This document shows, in pieces, positions 34,229-45,605 of a stretch of 64,000 nt of DNA. Position 1 is the stretch's first letter, and every line of letters begins with the position of its first letter. This DNA is from Beverwykella pulmonaria (lineage: Eukaryota > Ascomycota > Dothideomycetes > Pleosporales > Melanommataceae), in NCBI GenBank assembly GCA_001599595.1, contig BCHH01000010.1, positions 1,743,035-1,807,034 of the forward strand. The letters are read 5' to 3'. The notes below the pieces were generated by a model. It did not search any database. It saw nothing but the letters and a program-made list of their open reading frames with translations, and had not been told where the DNA came from. Position numbers and translations under genes: made by a program.

Positions 34229-35781
34229 ATGGCGATGGATCCTTCCTCTGTCCGGCTGGCAATCAAACTGCAACTCGACGACATTGATGTCATCCTGGCG
34301 GCGTTGTACGGCCCGGATGATGACGCGACTGGTGAGGTTGCAGCATTCCAAGCGCAGCACGCCGAACTTCAGACGAGATGGGAGGAATTGAACGACCAAT
34401 ACCTCGTTATGGCTATCTTGCGGGAGGAGAATACGAACCGCGCGGTCTTCGCGCAGCTTCTTGCCGAGGAGCGGCAGGCCCAAACCGATCATGAAGTTGC
34501 GTGCAAGCTCGCGGGCTTAGAACCTTCGACGTGTGTTGTGCGGTTGGACGGCTGTTGCGGCGGGATTGATGAAACGGCTTTGAAGAATGAAGTTCTCAAT
34601 GGGCAGCTCACAGAAGTCAAGCAAGTCCGCTTTGATTTTGACGGGGGCTCTGACGAAGACACTCTCTGTACGCCAGAGTCCTCCACCCGCGCTCTCGGCA
34701 GGAAGCCCACCGAAAGCAAGAAATTCTGCTTCGACCTCGACTCAGACTTGGAACATGAATCAGACACTCTCGTTGAGCCACAGTTTTACACCAGCAAAGG
34801 CAAGGGCAAAGGCAAAGCGGATCCAGACTTGTACGCCAAGTGCTCGTCCTGTCTGGATGTTCACCTCAAATCCGATGTCCTGCAGCTGGCCTGCAAACAA
34901 GGCGGCGAAGAGCAGTGCCACGCATACTGCCGGGATTGTATAGAAGCCATGTTCGATTCCAGCATCAACGACCCCAGCACCTTTCCGCCGAGTTGTTGCG
35001 CCAATCCTATCGAGCTGGTTTGCTGTGTTCCGTATCTTTCCACAGAGATGGTGGCAAGGTTTCTAGAGAAGGAGGAGGAACTTGAGACTGAGGATCCAAC
35101 GTACTGCAGTAATGCGAGGTGTGCGAAGTGGGTGAAGCCGGATTACATCACGGCTGACATTGCGGCTTGCCCTTCCTGTGGGCAGAAGACATGCGCAACA
35201 TGCAAGGCCAAACAACATGGTGGACTCTGTCCTGAGGATCGGGCGGTCCAGCAGCTGAAGAGCGTTGCGAAGAAGAAGGAGTGGAAAACTTGTCCAAAGT
35301 GTAAGAACATGGTTGAGCTCGAGCTCGGCTGCTATCACATCTAGTAAATTGTTACCCATTCAGGAAGCCGACTCTTAGTATCGTTTGACTGACGCTGTAA
35401 AGTTGCCGCTGTAAATTCGAGTTCTGCTACCTCTGCGTCGCGAAATGGAAGACGTGCGATTGTCAGACTTGGGACGAGAGGAATATCATTCCTGGAGATG
35501 ACGGGCTTGCTCCTGCTGCGGGGCCGGCTGTAAGTTTTTCACACCACACACTCCACTTCAGCATCATGCTAATGCCATTTTAGCATCAAGGTCATCGCGC
35601 ACCCCGCAGACGTCGCCACCAGGCTGCGCCAGGTCACCGTCACGACTGGGCACGCATCTATCGTAGCCGAGGAGAGGACACGAGCTGCCACCTTTGCAAC
35701 AACGTGAATGAGCGCCGCGCTGAATGGTGTCATGATTGTGAGCTTACTGTTTGCTGGTATTGCCACAAATATAATGTGTAA
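34229..35781 (+). CDS. RBR-type (RING-IBR) E3 ubiquitin ligase
   Basis: Three exons: 34229-35343, 35403-35529 and 35584-35781, 479 aa. The N-terminus resembles fungal RBR proteins (SSVRLAIKLQLDDIDVILAA) and is followed by a coiled-coil-like segment and an acidic linker. RING1 begins CSSCLDVHLKSDVLQLAC and runs to HAYCRDCIEAMF. The IBR has CSNARCAKWVKPDYI, CPSCGQKTCATC and KQHGGLCPED. The last RING-like part (TCPKCKNMVELELGCYHI then YCRCKFEFCYLCVAKWKTCDC) spans intron 1 and carries the catalytic-type Cys region. The third exon adds a second Cys pair cluster (CHLCNNVNERRAEWCHDC). RBR ligases transfer ubiquitin through a thioester on RING2. Substrate is unknown. The intron-1 junction makes HIYCRC where most homologs have HITCRC. 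Confidence 0.9.
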
Positions 35782-37468
35782 ATGGAGCCGAACTCTGGGC
35801 TTAAGCCTTCCCATTTAAGCACTACCTTTGGAATTTGGTATGCATCGAATAAGATGGGAAAAGAAAATGTGCCTGTATCATGGTCTCAAATCAACGCTGA
35901 TTAGTCTCTGGCATAACTTTCTGCGATTCTTGCACTCCCTTTGTGGCACTCTCTTTCATTGTATATATGGGAGCCTTTCATTCATGTAAGAGTTACAAAC
36001 ACTGACCATCCAGTTTATTTGCCACGGTCATGCAGCCACACACCTTGTGCAGCAAGCAGGGGCATTTTTCTTCTTCTCTGCCATTTGGGTATGAATAGCG
36101 CAGTAGGAATTCCATCTCCAAGTCGAACGGGATGACGAGTTTGTACAGGCAACCAAGCGAGCACTACCGCCATGATGAAGCTGATACCAGGCGAGTGTTC
36201 CACTGATTGGATTCCATCTTCCGGCTTGATCCATCCCATACCCTCCCGGTACATTTCGTCTCTTTGTGGAAAACCCGTTTCTACTGCTATTTTGTGCTAC
36301 CTAGGACGGCCGATAGGTTGTGCCTGGATCGGATGCGCATTAATGTTACGGGAAGGTGATGAAGGAGGAGAGTGGGTGGCGGTGGGAAGATCGGCGGAGG
36401 GTTTACTACCTCCTATGCAAATATGCCGCCTATGAACGTAGGATTGGATGCTTGCATGATCTTTTCCTATGTTGACTAAAACCAGATACTGGAGCAAAGT
36501 AATTCGGTGAAAAGCCGGCTTTAAGAAATGTATTGGATGGTGTTGTGTGTGGGCGGAAACTCAGGGGACCCGGCATGAGAAAAGTGCGCCGATCTTCACA
36601 GTGTTCGGAGAGATCTCCACTCCACCATCCACCCCTCCATCTACTATAGGGTTTTCAGAAGTCAGCATCTGAGTCGTGCGCGCTTGGCACTAGGTTTTAC
36701 CTCTAGACTTTTGAAAACCTGGTGGTACTAATCCATCCATTATCCGCCTACCATCTATCCATTTTGACGTCTCTACTCTTCAAAGTGCACCATGAGTCTC
36801 TTCGTCGTGCCGGTGATACTGGTGTTTCTCAGCTCTTCCATTCCAGAGTCTCAAGAGAGTCTTCATGAGGTAAAATATTCCAAGCGAGTGGCTGTCTAGG
36901 CTGCACAAGCCAAAGACACTTTCGGCTTGGCATGCAAGGTGCAGATGAAGATGCGTCTCCCGTTTCATAACCAGCCCGCACTCCGTTTACACAACTACTC
37001 TGGTAGATAGGTAGACTGCTGAATCGTAGTATTATAGCCCTCTCCTTCGCTGTCTGATCCGTCTATCTCTATCAGCAATGAAATGACGCCATGCACTTTG
37101 TTTTTGAGAGCCGCTAGCAGTGTCCATCCGAGACGTCGTGGTATGTTTGCGCCAGTGGCTACAGAGGGCGTTGTGCAGTAGATCATGCACCCAGCCCAAC
37201 AGTAAATGTCCAGTCGAATCGAAACCCTCCCCACCAACTAATGGTACGTGCTTGTCTAGCTTCCAAAATGTCCCACATGTAGTCGTAATTAATCCACCCC
37301 CACCCACTGCTTCTACTTCTGGCCTGGAATGTTGGCTTGGATATGGAGCTATGATGGTCTCCTCGAAAGTTTCCATAGACCCAACGGTTTTGTCAACATG
37401 GAAAGATCCCCATGGCGGTTTGGCATCTTCCAGGGGTCACTTAAAGCTCTTAGACGCCTGCGAAGTTC
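35782..37468. other. Intergenic, no supported gene
   Basis: Contains the 3' region of the RBR gene. Past about 36,000 it has only short frames. Plus-strand frames at 37120-37527 and 37329-37511 sit directly before the membrane-protein gene and might contribute an unrecognised first exon, but no signal peptide could be identified. Confidence 0.4.
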
Positions 37469-38417
37469 ATGCCACGTTCTCGCTTATCTCCTTCTCCAAC
37501 CTTCTCCATGAATCCGAACGATGGTAATCGGTTTCTAAGCTCAGATGTAGCGTTACATTCGGCGGCTGCTGCATCATCGATTCAACAAGCAATATCCCCA
37601 TCTGCCGCAGCTGATGTCACACCCACGCGGGCAAAATCAGCTTTCGAAACAATTGCCTCAGTGAGTGGCGGGCAGACAGTATTTATCACCGTGACCCGGT
37701 ACACGTCGGCTGCAAGCCAAACCTCTGACACCGCATTATTGAACGGGACTGCTGCTGGGAGGAAAATTACGCCTGTCGGGGCTATTGCTGGAGGCGTCTC
37801 AGGGGGCGTTGTTGTCATTGCGCTGGCTCTGTTCTTGTTCTTCTTCCTCTGGCGAAAGAGACAGGCAAAAGAGAATAGACGAGCATCCCTTCTGCCCCCT
37901 TACGCCGATGTAGACATGTCAGAACAAATCGTTGGTCAGTCGTACAAGAAGCCCGAAGTCTCTCGATAGTGTAACTGACTGTCGCACAGGTGCTGCTGCT
38001 ACCCCCACGACTGCTACATCCACTGCCAAAATAAAGGCTGTAGCTGCCACTGATGAGAAATCAAGCAGCGAGCCTGTGGCGCAGCTCGACAGCACCATGA
38101 TTGTGCCCACAGTCGAGATGGGTGGAGATCCGCTTGGAACCATTCCCGAGCTCCCAGCCCCCGAAAACAGTGACAATATATCTACGATGTCGAATTCACC
38201 GACGAGCCGTTCTCGACACGGAGTGGGAGAGCCAAAAATCGGAGACGCCGATAATCATGTTATGAGCTGGACGCAATTCAATTCGTTGGGGAATCGGAGC
38301 CCAGCGTCAAGACTTTCGCAGCCTCATGTGACACCCGATTCCGCAATGGCTGTGCGGGGGAATTTGAGTCCGATAGAAAAGAAGGAAGAAGAAACTGGTG
38401 CCAGACAACCTTCCTAG
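37469..38417 (+). CDS. Single-pass membrane protein with Ser/Thr-rich ectodomain (5' end uncertain)
   Basis: Two exons, up to 37934 and 37990-38417, are joined by a 55-bp intron (GTCAGT..GCACAG). The frame is open upstream to a stop at 37449, so 37469 is only the first available Met. An acceptor-like CTTAG there suggests that a first exon with a signal peptide may be missing. The protein has a Ser/Thr/Ala-rich segment, a transmembrane helix with a Gly-rich start (GAIAGGVSGGVVVIALALFL), a stop-transfer RKRQAK and an acidic Ser/Pro-rich cytoplasmic tail. This is the layout of fungal Wsc/Mid2-like surface proteins, but no Wsc Cys domain is seen. Function is unknown; wall sensing would be a guess from topology. 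Confidence 0.65.
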
Positions 38418-38959
38418 AGTAAGGCATAGTATATCTAGTTTACAGCCATTACAATGTATATATTGTTTACATGAGATAGTACTAGGCTTCTTCCTGTGCG
38501 GCTTACCATGCCATTGCCCTGCCTAACACAATTCCGAAACCTCGCCAAATTGCTGGATCCTACTCTGCACATGATATGAACATCGCTCGCACAGAAAACA
38601 CTGAAAGCTTCACGAAGCAATGCAGCCTTAGGAGGAGAGCTCGCTGGCCACTCACGTGATCTGAGCGAGCCCCGCAGCAAACTCGGACGATCGGCGACCG
38701 TTTCCTTCCAAGGTTTCCTCCTCTCACTTCCGAGCGCCCCCAAGACTATCCTCAGCACATCACCAGCCTGAAAGCCCCCCTAACGAACCTTGAATTACGC
38801 AACTGTCGACAAACTTATTTCCTTGCACCCTCTGCCGTCGGCCTGACGACCCCGCTGACGTCATAATCGTGCCGAGCTGGATGGTCTCACGCCATAACGA
38901 GTCCGCAGCCATAGATCTCTCTTGCTGACAACGGATCCAATTTCGCCTAAGCATCCAGC
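38418..38959. other. Promoter region of the LanC-like gene
   Basis: No gene is visible. It holds the 3' end of the membrane-protein gene and the upstream region of the plus-strand LanC-like gene. Confidence 0.4.
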
Positions 38960-40105
38960 ATGTCTGAAGAAGCTCCGCCAGTGGCACCAGCTCCTATACC
39001 ACGCTACTTCCGGAATGACGCCGAGCTCGCGCGCAGAGACCCCCACAAGCAACTACTAGCCTCACTCGACCGCCTGATCACTGAATATCCTCCTCACCGG
39101 GTGCCTCCTGGGGGCGGTCTATACTATGGCCCACTATCCATTGCCTACCTCTTCTACGCGCTTCACGGAATATATCCCGACCTCACCCTAGACGAGTTTC
39201 CCATGAACACGTGGTCTGCAGCCTACGTCGAGCAAGCACAGGCGAACATCAAAGACTACACTGGACCGACTCCCAGCAGATGCGGTGTGAGCGACGACAT
39301 TATGTCTCTGCTAGCCTTGTACGCCGTGACAGCCAAGGATCCGGATACGGTAAAGGAGCTATGTGATTTTGCCGCCGTCACTATCGAAGACGACGCCTCC
39401 AATGAGTGGCTCTATGGACGCGCCGGGTACCTGTACCTCCTGCGGTTGGTTCGTGGAGCCTTTGTCGACAACAAGGAGATAACGGAGCTTATTGAAGACA
39501 CCACCGATGAAGTTATTGACAATATCATGTCGAGCTCTCGACCATGGAAATGGCACGGCAAGGCCTATGTCGGCGCCGTTCATGGTGCCATTGGGATCAT
39601 CACGCAGATTGTTCTCACAGACCCCGTTTGGGCACCGAAGCTCGAGGCAGAGCTAGGAGCTCTCCTCAGCTACCAGTACGAGAGCGGCAATTTTCCAGCA
39701 TCACTCCCACCGGGACGCGACCGTCTCGTGCAGTTCTGTCACGGCGCCCCAGGCGTTGTGAGCTCGCTCATTTCCATCCAGAAATACTTTCCGGGTCTCA
39801 AGGATCGCATCGACCGAGTCGTCGCAAAGGCCAGGGAGTGTATTTGGGAACGGGGGCTGCTGACTAAAGAGCCTTGTCTGTGCCACGGCATCACCGGGAA
39901 TGCTCTCGCGCTTGAGGGGAAGCAGTTTGAACATTTCCTGACCTACACCACAGGCCATGAGATCAAGTCCATGGGCAAGGACGGCATGCTGGAGAAGTCG
40001 GACGACCCATCGGCGCTTTGGTGCGGTGAAGCAGGACGCGCTTGGGCGTGGGCAGTCGCCGATAAGGGATTGGAGAAGAGGTTCCTTGGCTACAATGACA
40101 TCTGA
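38960..40105 (+). CDS. LanC-like (lanthionine synthetase C-like) protein
   Basis: An intronless 381-codon gene. The alpha/alpha toroid repeats of the LanC family are visible: GGLYYGPLSIAYLF (51-64), NEWLYGRAGYLYLLRLV (148-164), GAVHGAIGIITQI (205-217), QFCHGAPGVVSSL (258-270), CLCHGITGNALAL (306-318) and LWCGEAGRAWAWA (353-365). The zinc ligands are Cys260 and the Cys308-His309 pair. Bacterial LanC enzymes cyclise Cys onto dehydroamino acids. Eukaryotic LanC-like proteins bind glutathione and, in mammals, add it to dehydroamino-acid residues in damaged proteins. No dehydratase-like partner or precursor peptide is obvious nearby, so the glutathione role is the safer inference. Length and motif order fit an intact gene. 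A P450 gene follows on the same strand. Confidence 0.92.
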   Translation: MSEEAPPVAPAPIPRYFRNDAELARRDPHKQLLASLDRLITEYPPHRVPPGGGLYYGPLSIAYLFYALHGIYPDLTLDEFPMNTWSAAYVEQAQANIKDYTGPTPSRCGVSDDIMSLLALYAVTAKDPDTVKELCDFAAVTIEDDASNEWLYGRAGYLYLLRLVRGAFVDNKEITELIEDTTDEVIDNIMSSSRPWKWHGKAYVGAVHGAIGIITQIVLTDPVWAPKLEAELGALLSYQYESGNFPASLPPGRDRLVQFCHGAPGVVSSLISIQKYFPGLKDRIDRVVAKARECIWERGLLTKEPCLCHGITGNALALEGKQFEHFLTYTTGHEIKSMGKDGMLEKSDDPSALWCGEAGRAWAWAVADKGLEKRFLGYNDI

Positions 40106-41001
40106 ACGCGGTGAAGCGGTGGTACGGACGAACTCGAGGATAGAATTCCACAAGGCGCACGATGTTACGATTCACGATCTGGAGTAATGGTGGTCACATC
40201 AGCGAAGGCTCTCATGTCTCCTTAGAGCACAAGGCGGTCACCGTCGGCTAGCTTCCTGTTAGCAAGTAACCTTGACATAGTACCCGTCTCCTAGCCTAAT
40301 GATACCAATACCCATCTTTCATTCTTGTCAATTCATAGGGTTCTATGCAATTCCATAGGGGTGTCATCTCCTCTGCTCTGATCCTCTTAGCGACTTTTCA
40401 TCTACAAATAGCTCTCGCATAGCTTAGTGACGTCTCATATGTCTTCCGGTTTAGCCTTTGACGACATCGGGAATTCGGTTAAATTTTCCTAACCATGTAC
40501 TAACCATGGTTAACCACCGGTTACCAGACAAACCATACAAATCGTACAAACCATGTACTGTACCCTCTGGAAAACAAGCTTGACAAGTAATTGTATTCTA
40601 TAACACAGTACCCACCAAACAACAAGCTTAACAAGTAGTTTAGCTCAACTCTTCTCTCTCTATAAATTATCCTGTCATTGCACCCACTGCATCGGTATCC
40701 TCCAAACAACAAGCTCAGCAACTAACTAACCTAACCTACTTATTAAACACGTAGGACCTCTAGTTACGCTCCTTACGCAACTCTCTCAAACTCGTAATAG
40801 CGACACAGCGCTTGCATTCATTAACTCCTGCCGCACCAGGCAGCCGTCAAGCTAAAACTGTTTGTTTTGCCCTCGCTGCGCCGCATTTGTGTACCCACAC
40901 GCTCATTTTCAGCAACGCCGTACGTGCGACCGCAATCCTACTCACTCATTGCCCTCCATCCAGCTGCCCGTCGCGTCTCTTCGTCTTCGCAGCACACAGC
41001 C
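40106..41001. other. Intergenic with short imperfect repeats, P450 promoter
   Basis: Non-coding. The part from 40,500 to 40,740 has repeated words (AACCATGTACT, ACAAACCAT, AAACAACAAGCTTAACAAGTA). The last 200 bp upstream of the P450 start are CT-rich. An in-frame ATG 135 bp upstream (40867) would extend the P450, but it lacks a membrane-anchor character. Confidence 0.4.
40560..40715 (+). repeat. Three imperfect ~65-bp tandem units
   Basis: AAACAAGCTTGACAAGTAAT, AAACAACAAGCTTAACAAGT and AAACAACAAGCTCAGCAACT occur at roughly regular spacing. Each of the first two is followed by a TCTATAA-containing spacer. Degenerate tandem duplication in the P450 upstream region. Confidence 0.5.
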
Positions 41002-42749
41002 ATGATTGTAACGCTTGCTTTGTCCCTTGCTGCGTTGCCCGTGACTCTGATCATATGGTCTGCAATCTCTCTCAACGCAAACATCAGCAAAGCACGAGCG
41101 ATAGGCCTACCTATCCTCGTTCGCTACATCACGCCCACGAATCCCTTGTGGATGGCCTTTGGGAGCGACATTGTCCGACTAGCTCGTCGTCTCGGAATCG
41201 CTACCGAAAATTTCGACCGTTTCTACCTCTTCGGCTGGGATGCGAATGAGAGGTATCGAGTGCATGCCGAACTCGGCGATGCATTTACACTAGTAGCGCC
41301 TGGGGGTTATTGGATCTACGTCGCAGACCCAAAAGCTGTCTGGGATGTCCTCAAGCGTCCCCGAGACTTTGGCCGCAACGTTGAACAGCTTGCCGTTCTC
41401 AACGTCTACGGAAAGAACCTGTCGACTACAGAAGGAAATGAGTGGCAGAAACACCGCAAGGTTACGGCAGCTACGTTTACGGAGAGAAACAATGAGCTGG
41501 TGTGGCAATCGTCGCTTTCGCAAGGCCATGGCATGCTCCAATACTGGCTTCAGCGCGCTCCGCAGCCAATTCGAAGCGTTGCCGATGATTGCCAGACTTT
41601 TACTCTCAATGTACTAGCAGCCGCCCTCTTTACAAAGCCATACCCATTTGAGGGACAAGAAGAGATGAAGAAGCGTCACACTAGTGTAGAAGATCCATCA
41701 GACGATTCTCATCAGTACCGCGATTCATTCTCAAAAATTCTTCGGGGGATCATACTTATTGCCATCTTTGGCGGAGAAACGCTTAGAAATTCTTCGTGGA
41801 TGCCGAATTCGTGGAAGCAGGTGGGCCAAGCAGTGCAAGATTTCCGATTATACGTCTTGAAAATGATCGAAGAAGAGCGGAAGAGTGTCGAGAAGGACAT
41901 ATCGACACGCAAGGATCTTGTGTCAGCCTTGGTGCTTGCTTCGCTCGCCCAGCAGAACGACGGCCGCGACATGACCATCACTGAGCAAGACATCATCAGC
42001 AACACCTTCGTGTACGGATTCGCGGGGAATGATACTACCGCAATCTCGCTGGCGCATACGATCGTAAACCTAGCCGCGAACCCTGCCACGCAGGAATGGA
42101 TCAGAGAGGAGATTCGGTACTACTGCGAAGATGATGACTTCACCAAGTGGCCATATGCAACTTGGACAAAACTCAAACGATGCCAGGCTGTAGTGGTAAG
42201 CATCAATGCTCATGGCAAACTTCCTCTACTTACTGAAACTAGATGGAAACACTTCGACTTTGCCATCCTCTTGGCTCATCATCAAAGCTGACCAAAGACG
42301 CATGCAATTTAACTGTAGGAAATACCACGTACACAATCCCGCCGCACTCCAATGTCCAAGTCAACTTCTGCGCCCTGCACACCAACACCAAAATCTGGGG
42401 GTCGAGCGCCATGGCTTGGGATCCCGCGCGTTTCATTACATTGGACGACGCACAGAGTGGCAAAGGCGTGGATGCGGAACAACTTCGCGTCTTTCCGGAA
42501 GGGGTTTATGTCCCTTGGTCGCATGGAGAGCGAATCTGTCCGGGCAAACGGTTCTCGCAAGTCGAGCTTGCGGCTGTCTTGGCAGTACTGTTCCGCAAGC
42601 ATGGTGTTGAGGTTGTGCCGGAAATGGGAGAGTCGGATGTGGACGCTAAGGAGCGGGCGAAGATAGTGTCGCTTGATATACAGATGACGCTTCTCAACGA
42701 AATGTATCAGCCAGAAAGAGTAGGTCTCAAGTGGACAGAGGTCAAGTAA
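41002..42749 (+). CDS. Cytochrome P450 monooxygenase
   Basis: Exon 1 (41002-42195) and exon 2 (42243-42749) are joined by a 47-bp intron; 566 aa. The start at 41002 is chosen because it begins the N-terminal membrane anchor (MIVTLALSLAALPVTLIIWS). The C-helix motif WQKHRKV, I-helix AGNDTT (341-346), K-helix ExxR (Glu400, Arg403 in METLRLCHP), the PARF motif and the heme loop PWSHGERICPGKRF with Cys497 are all present. It should be an ER-anchored, NADPH-P450-reductase-dependent monooxygenase. The CYP family cannot be assigned by eye. Length of about 566 aa is long for the superfamily but within range of fungal P450s related to the CYP4 clan. Substrate is unknown. Confidence 0.93.
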
Positions 42750-43168
42750 GAGGGGCTATTAATGATAGACAAACGAACCCACATGTAACCCATCATTATG
42801 TACCTCATCTTCCCCCCACAGGCGCCCCATCCAACTTAAAATACCTAGGCTGGAGTCTCTAAAACACACCTATGGGATTTTAAGGAGACTGTAGACAGGA
42901 GATTGAAATGTGGGTATAGAGTGTATTCAAAACGAATCCCTGAGGAGTACTTAGGAGTCGGAAGGTAGCTATATACAGATCGGCACATGACCGGAGACCA
43001 CGTGGTACGAGACCTGGCCGAAGGCTGGCCGAGGATTGCCTGGAGGAGAAGGCTGCTCGTAACATCTTTAGACACACACATCTGCAAAAGCAGACAACGT
43101 GTCATACTAGGCCTCCCTCTTCCTAAGAAACCTTGCTGTCTGTGGTTGTGAGTTCAACCACTGATTAG
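42750..43168. other. Repeat-derived intergenic region
   Basis: Contains a CTATATACAGATCGGCAC segment resembling CTATATACAGAATGGCAC at 57410. Both look like promoter parts of related LTRs. No gene. Confidence 0.4.
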
Positions 43169-43347
43169 TGTTGGGATCACAAAGCTTATTGCAATTGCAA
43201 TGGGTGTGTCCTAAAACGAGGTGTTGATTCATGTATATCTCTATGTGAGGTGCGGCTGAGGGAATCGTCCCCACCCCTCTGCCGCCAATCATCGCTAGTG
43301 CCTCACGTGATTACCACGTGATTACCACATTCTATATGCTCCCAACA
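43169..43347 (-). mobile_element. Solo LTR, inverted relative of the 24.1 kb element
   Basis: 179 bp bounded by TGTTGGGATC and GCTCCCAACA. Its reverse complement aligns with 24075-24249 over nearly the full length, including GATTCCCTCAGCCGCACCTC, GCACTAGCGATG and a doubled ATCACGTG. No target duplication is evident (ATTAG left, CCATG right), so it has either lost it or arose through recombination between copies. Confidence 0.75.
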
Positions 43348-43982
43348 CCATGACTTTGCATTGCTAACAGTTGTGCATTAGGGCAGCGGAGGTCTTGTAC
43401 CTAACACTGCTCTTTAAAGTCTCACCGTCGAGGTCGTCAGCATGAAGGTTCGCATTCCGAATGATCCCGATCAACCCCTTGTGTTAGCAACGATGTAGTG
43501 GGATATTTGGAGGCCACAGTTAGGAAAGGTGGCAGCGTGTACTCCGAGATCGAAGACTGGGGACGCAATGGTTGGTGATTTGCTTTGGCATGCCTCTTTA
43601 GTTTTCTCTAGTTGGCACTTGTCTTTACACCTTTAGTTTGATTCCCTATGTTGGTAACTATAATCAAGTTTCTTCTTGTTCAGTTGACGGGTAGTAGCGT
43701 GATCGGTTGTCTACCTGTTCAAGAAGATGGGTAGTGGTCTAACTTCATATCGCCTAGCCTTAACTACCAGCCGTTGTTTTCCCTACCCCACGTTTCACAA
43801 CTACTCTCCCACCGTCCTCCACTCCATCCATCAAAGTCACCATCTAGTCACCTCTCGCGCTTTTCTTTGCGTCTTTACCCCCTTTTGCATTCGGCCTAGA
43901 ATGTTCCCTTAAGGTCGAATAGCTACCTGCCTTTCTGATCGGCCCGAACACATCTCCCAGGTAGGCATCCCGCAGCGCGATT
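43348..43982. other. Intergenic, promoter of the methyltransferase
   Basis: No gene. A CT-rich stretch at 43740-43900 is probably promoter or leader. Confidence 0.4.
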
Positions 43983-45104
43983 ATGCTAGGTCGCATAACA
44001 CGTCTGAGTCACGCACCTGCGAGATTTTGCAATCCGCGGCCGTTATGCCTGTCTTCACATGAACAAAAAGGGTTCTTTTCGCTTTCATCGTTGTCAAGCC
44101 CATTCACATCAACGGCTCGATTTGGCAGTAACGATAAGGAAGGCGCCGGTTGCATCGAGGCGGTAGGACGTTATCACAAGATGGCAAACTCTCCTTCGAC
44201 CTCCAAAGCTCACTTGAGTACTGCGGTGTCCAAGCCCACAGAGTCTAAAGCGCCAGATTGGTCTGCAAAACAGTATCTCAAATTTGGCAACGAGCGCACA
44301 CGCCCTGTGCATGACCTCGTCGCGCAAGTCCTTCCCTTAATCAACTCCCCCAACCCGAGGATCTACGACCTGGGCTGTGGGCCAGGGAATAGTACTGCTG
44401 TCCTCGCTGATGCGTTTCCCGGGTCGCGCATCACGGGCATGGATTCGTCACCGGACATGCTGCGGAAAGCTACTTCTACATTCAACTCACGGCAGGACTC
44501 TAAGACGGTCAATTTTGAAGAGGGGAACTTGGAAACGTATGTCCCGGACCGAGGAGCGGATCTACTTTTCAGCAACGCGGTATTCCACTGGCTGCGCTCG
44601 CCAAAACGGATACCTGTCCTGATAAGCCTGTTGGAGATGCTGAAGTCGGGCGGGGTCCTCGCGTTCCAAGTCCCGGATAATTATTACGAGCCGAGTCATG
44701 TGTCAATGAGGGATGTTGCGTCTCTGTCCGACAAGCCGTGGTCTTCTTCCTTTACATCCGCAAACATTGGCGATTTGAGCAATGCAGAGAGACCGGATCT
44801 CGACCCCATAGAGTCCCCGACGACCTTCTACAAGGAGTTGCTTCCGTACTGTGAGAGTGTGAATCTGTGGCGGACGCAGTATCAGCACGTGCTAGCTGAC
44901 CATGCGGCGATTGTGGAGTGGGTCAAGGGGACGGGATTGCAACCTTATTTGAACAGAATCGAGGGAGAGGAGGAGAAAGGGCAGTTTTTGAATGAGTATG
45001 AGAGGGTGCTTACGGAGAGGTACGAGAGGGTGGAGGTTGGGGGTGGGGAGACGAAGGTGTTGTTGCAGTATCCGAGGTTGTTTGTTGTTGCTGTTAGGAA
45101 GTAG
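43983..45104 (+). CDS. Trans-aconitate 2-methyltransferase-like SAM methyltransferase
   Basis: An intronless 373-aa gene from the first Met. The SAM motif I is IYDLGCGPGNSTAVLADAFP, motif II region GMDSSPDMLRKA, and the Tam-type segments NAVFHWLRSP, FQVPDNYYEPSH and WVKGTGLQPYL follow. This matches the fungal trans-aconitate methyltransferase family, which methylates trans-aconitate or related dicarboxylates and so relieves aconitase inhibition. The conserved part starts near Met67 (44181, MANSPSTSK). The 66-residue extension before it is Arg/Ser-rich with few acidic residues (MLGRITRLSHAPARFCN), as in mitochondrial presequences, so the two starts could give mitochondrial and cytosolic forms. 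The dual location is inference. Confidence 0.88.
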   Translation: MLGRITRLSHAPARFCNPRPLCLSSHEQKGFFSLSSLSSPFTSTARFGSNDKEGAGCIEAVGRYHKMANSPSTSKAHLSTAVSKPTESKAPDWSAKQYLKFGNERTRPVHDLVAQVLPLINSPNPRIYDLGCGPGNSTAVLADAFPGSRITGMDSSPDMLRKATSTFNSRQDSKTVNFEEGNLETYVPDRGADLLFSNAVFHWLRSPKRIPVLISLLEMLKSGGVLAFQVPDNYYEPSHVSMRDVASLSDKPWSSSFTSANIGDLSNAERPDLDPIESPTTFYKELLPYCESVNLWRTQYQHVLADHAAIVEWVKGTGLQPYLNRIEGEEEKGQFLNEYERVLTERYERVEVGGGETKVLLQYPRLFVVAVRK

Positions 45105-45605
45105 ATGGAGGGTTGGAACTCCTTGAACACATTGCCGCAACAACCCCTCATCGGTGAGCAACGGTGACAAAGATACCATTTTTGTCGTACAACACTGACG
45201 CTATCACACCCGCTAGCATTTCGGGACCGGGCATTTTCCGACTACAGTAAGCTTACGTCCTCGCGGGCAACTCCGCGGGGCACGAAACTGCACCATTGGA
45301 GGCATGCTTGCTCTTGCACAGAACATTCGTCGTTCTCACGAAGACAATGTAGCACGCAGTCTTGTAGTGAGAGAGAGGAAGCACGACGCTATTGGACGAT
45401 CCCAATCTTATAATGCATTAGCTTGGCGGGGTAACGTCGTACCCCCTACCGGTCATCACCCGCCCAAGCAATCACATCTGCCGAATGTCGTCGCAGGGAC
45501 CATTCGGCGCACGATGATAAATTAACGTCCAAATTCTAGTCCTTGCTTTTGTGCGACAGGCGCCCGTCAGCGTTTTCGTCTCTGTTGTCATGCTAACACC
45601 TAAAG
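45105..45605. other. Intergenic between methyltransferase and MFS gene
   Basis: Non-coding. No clear regulatory motif seen. Confidence 0.4.
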
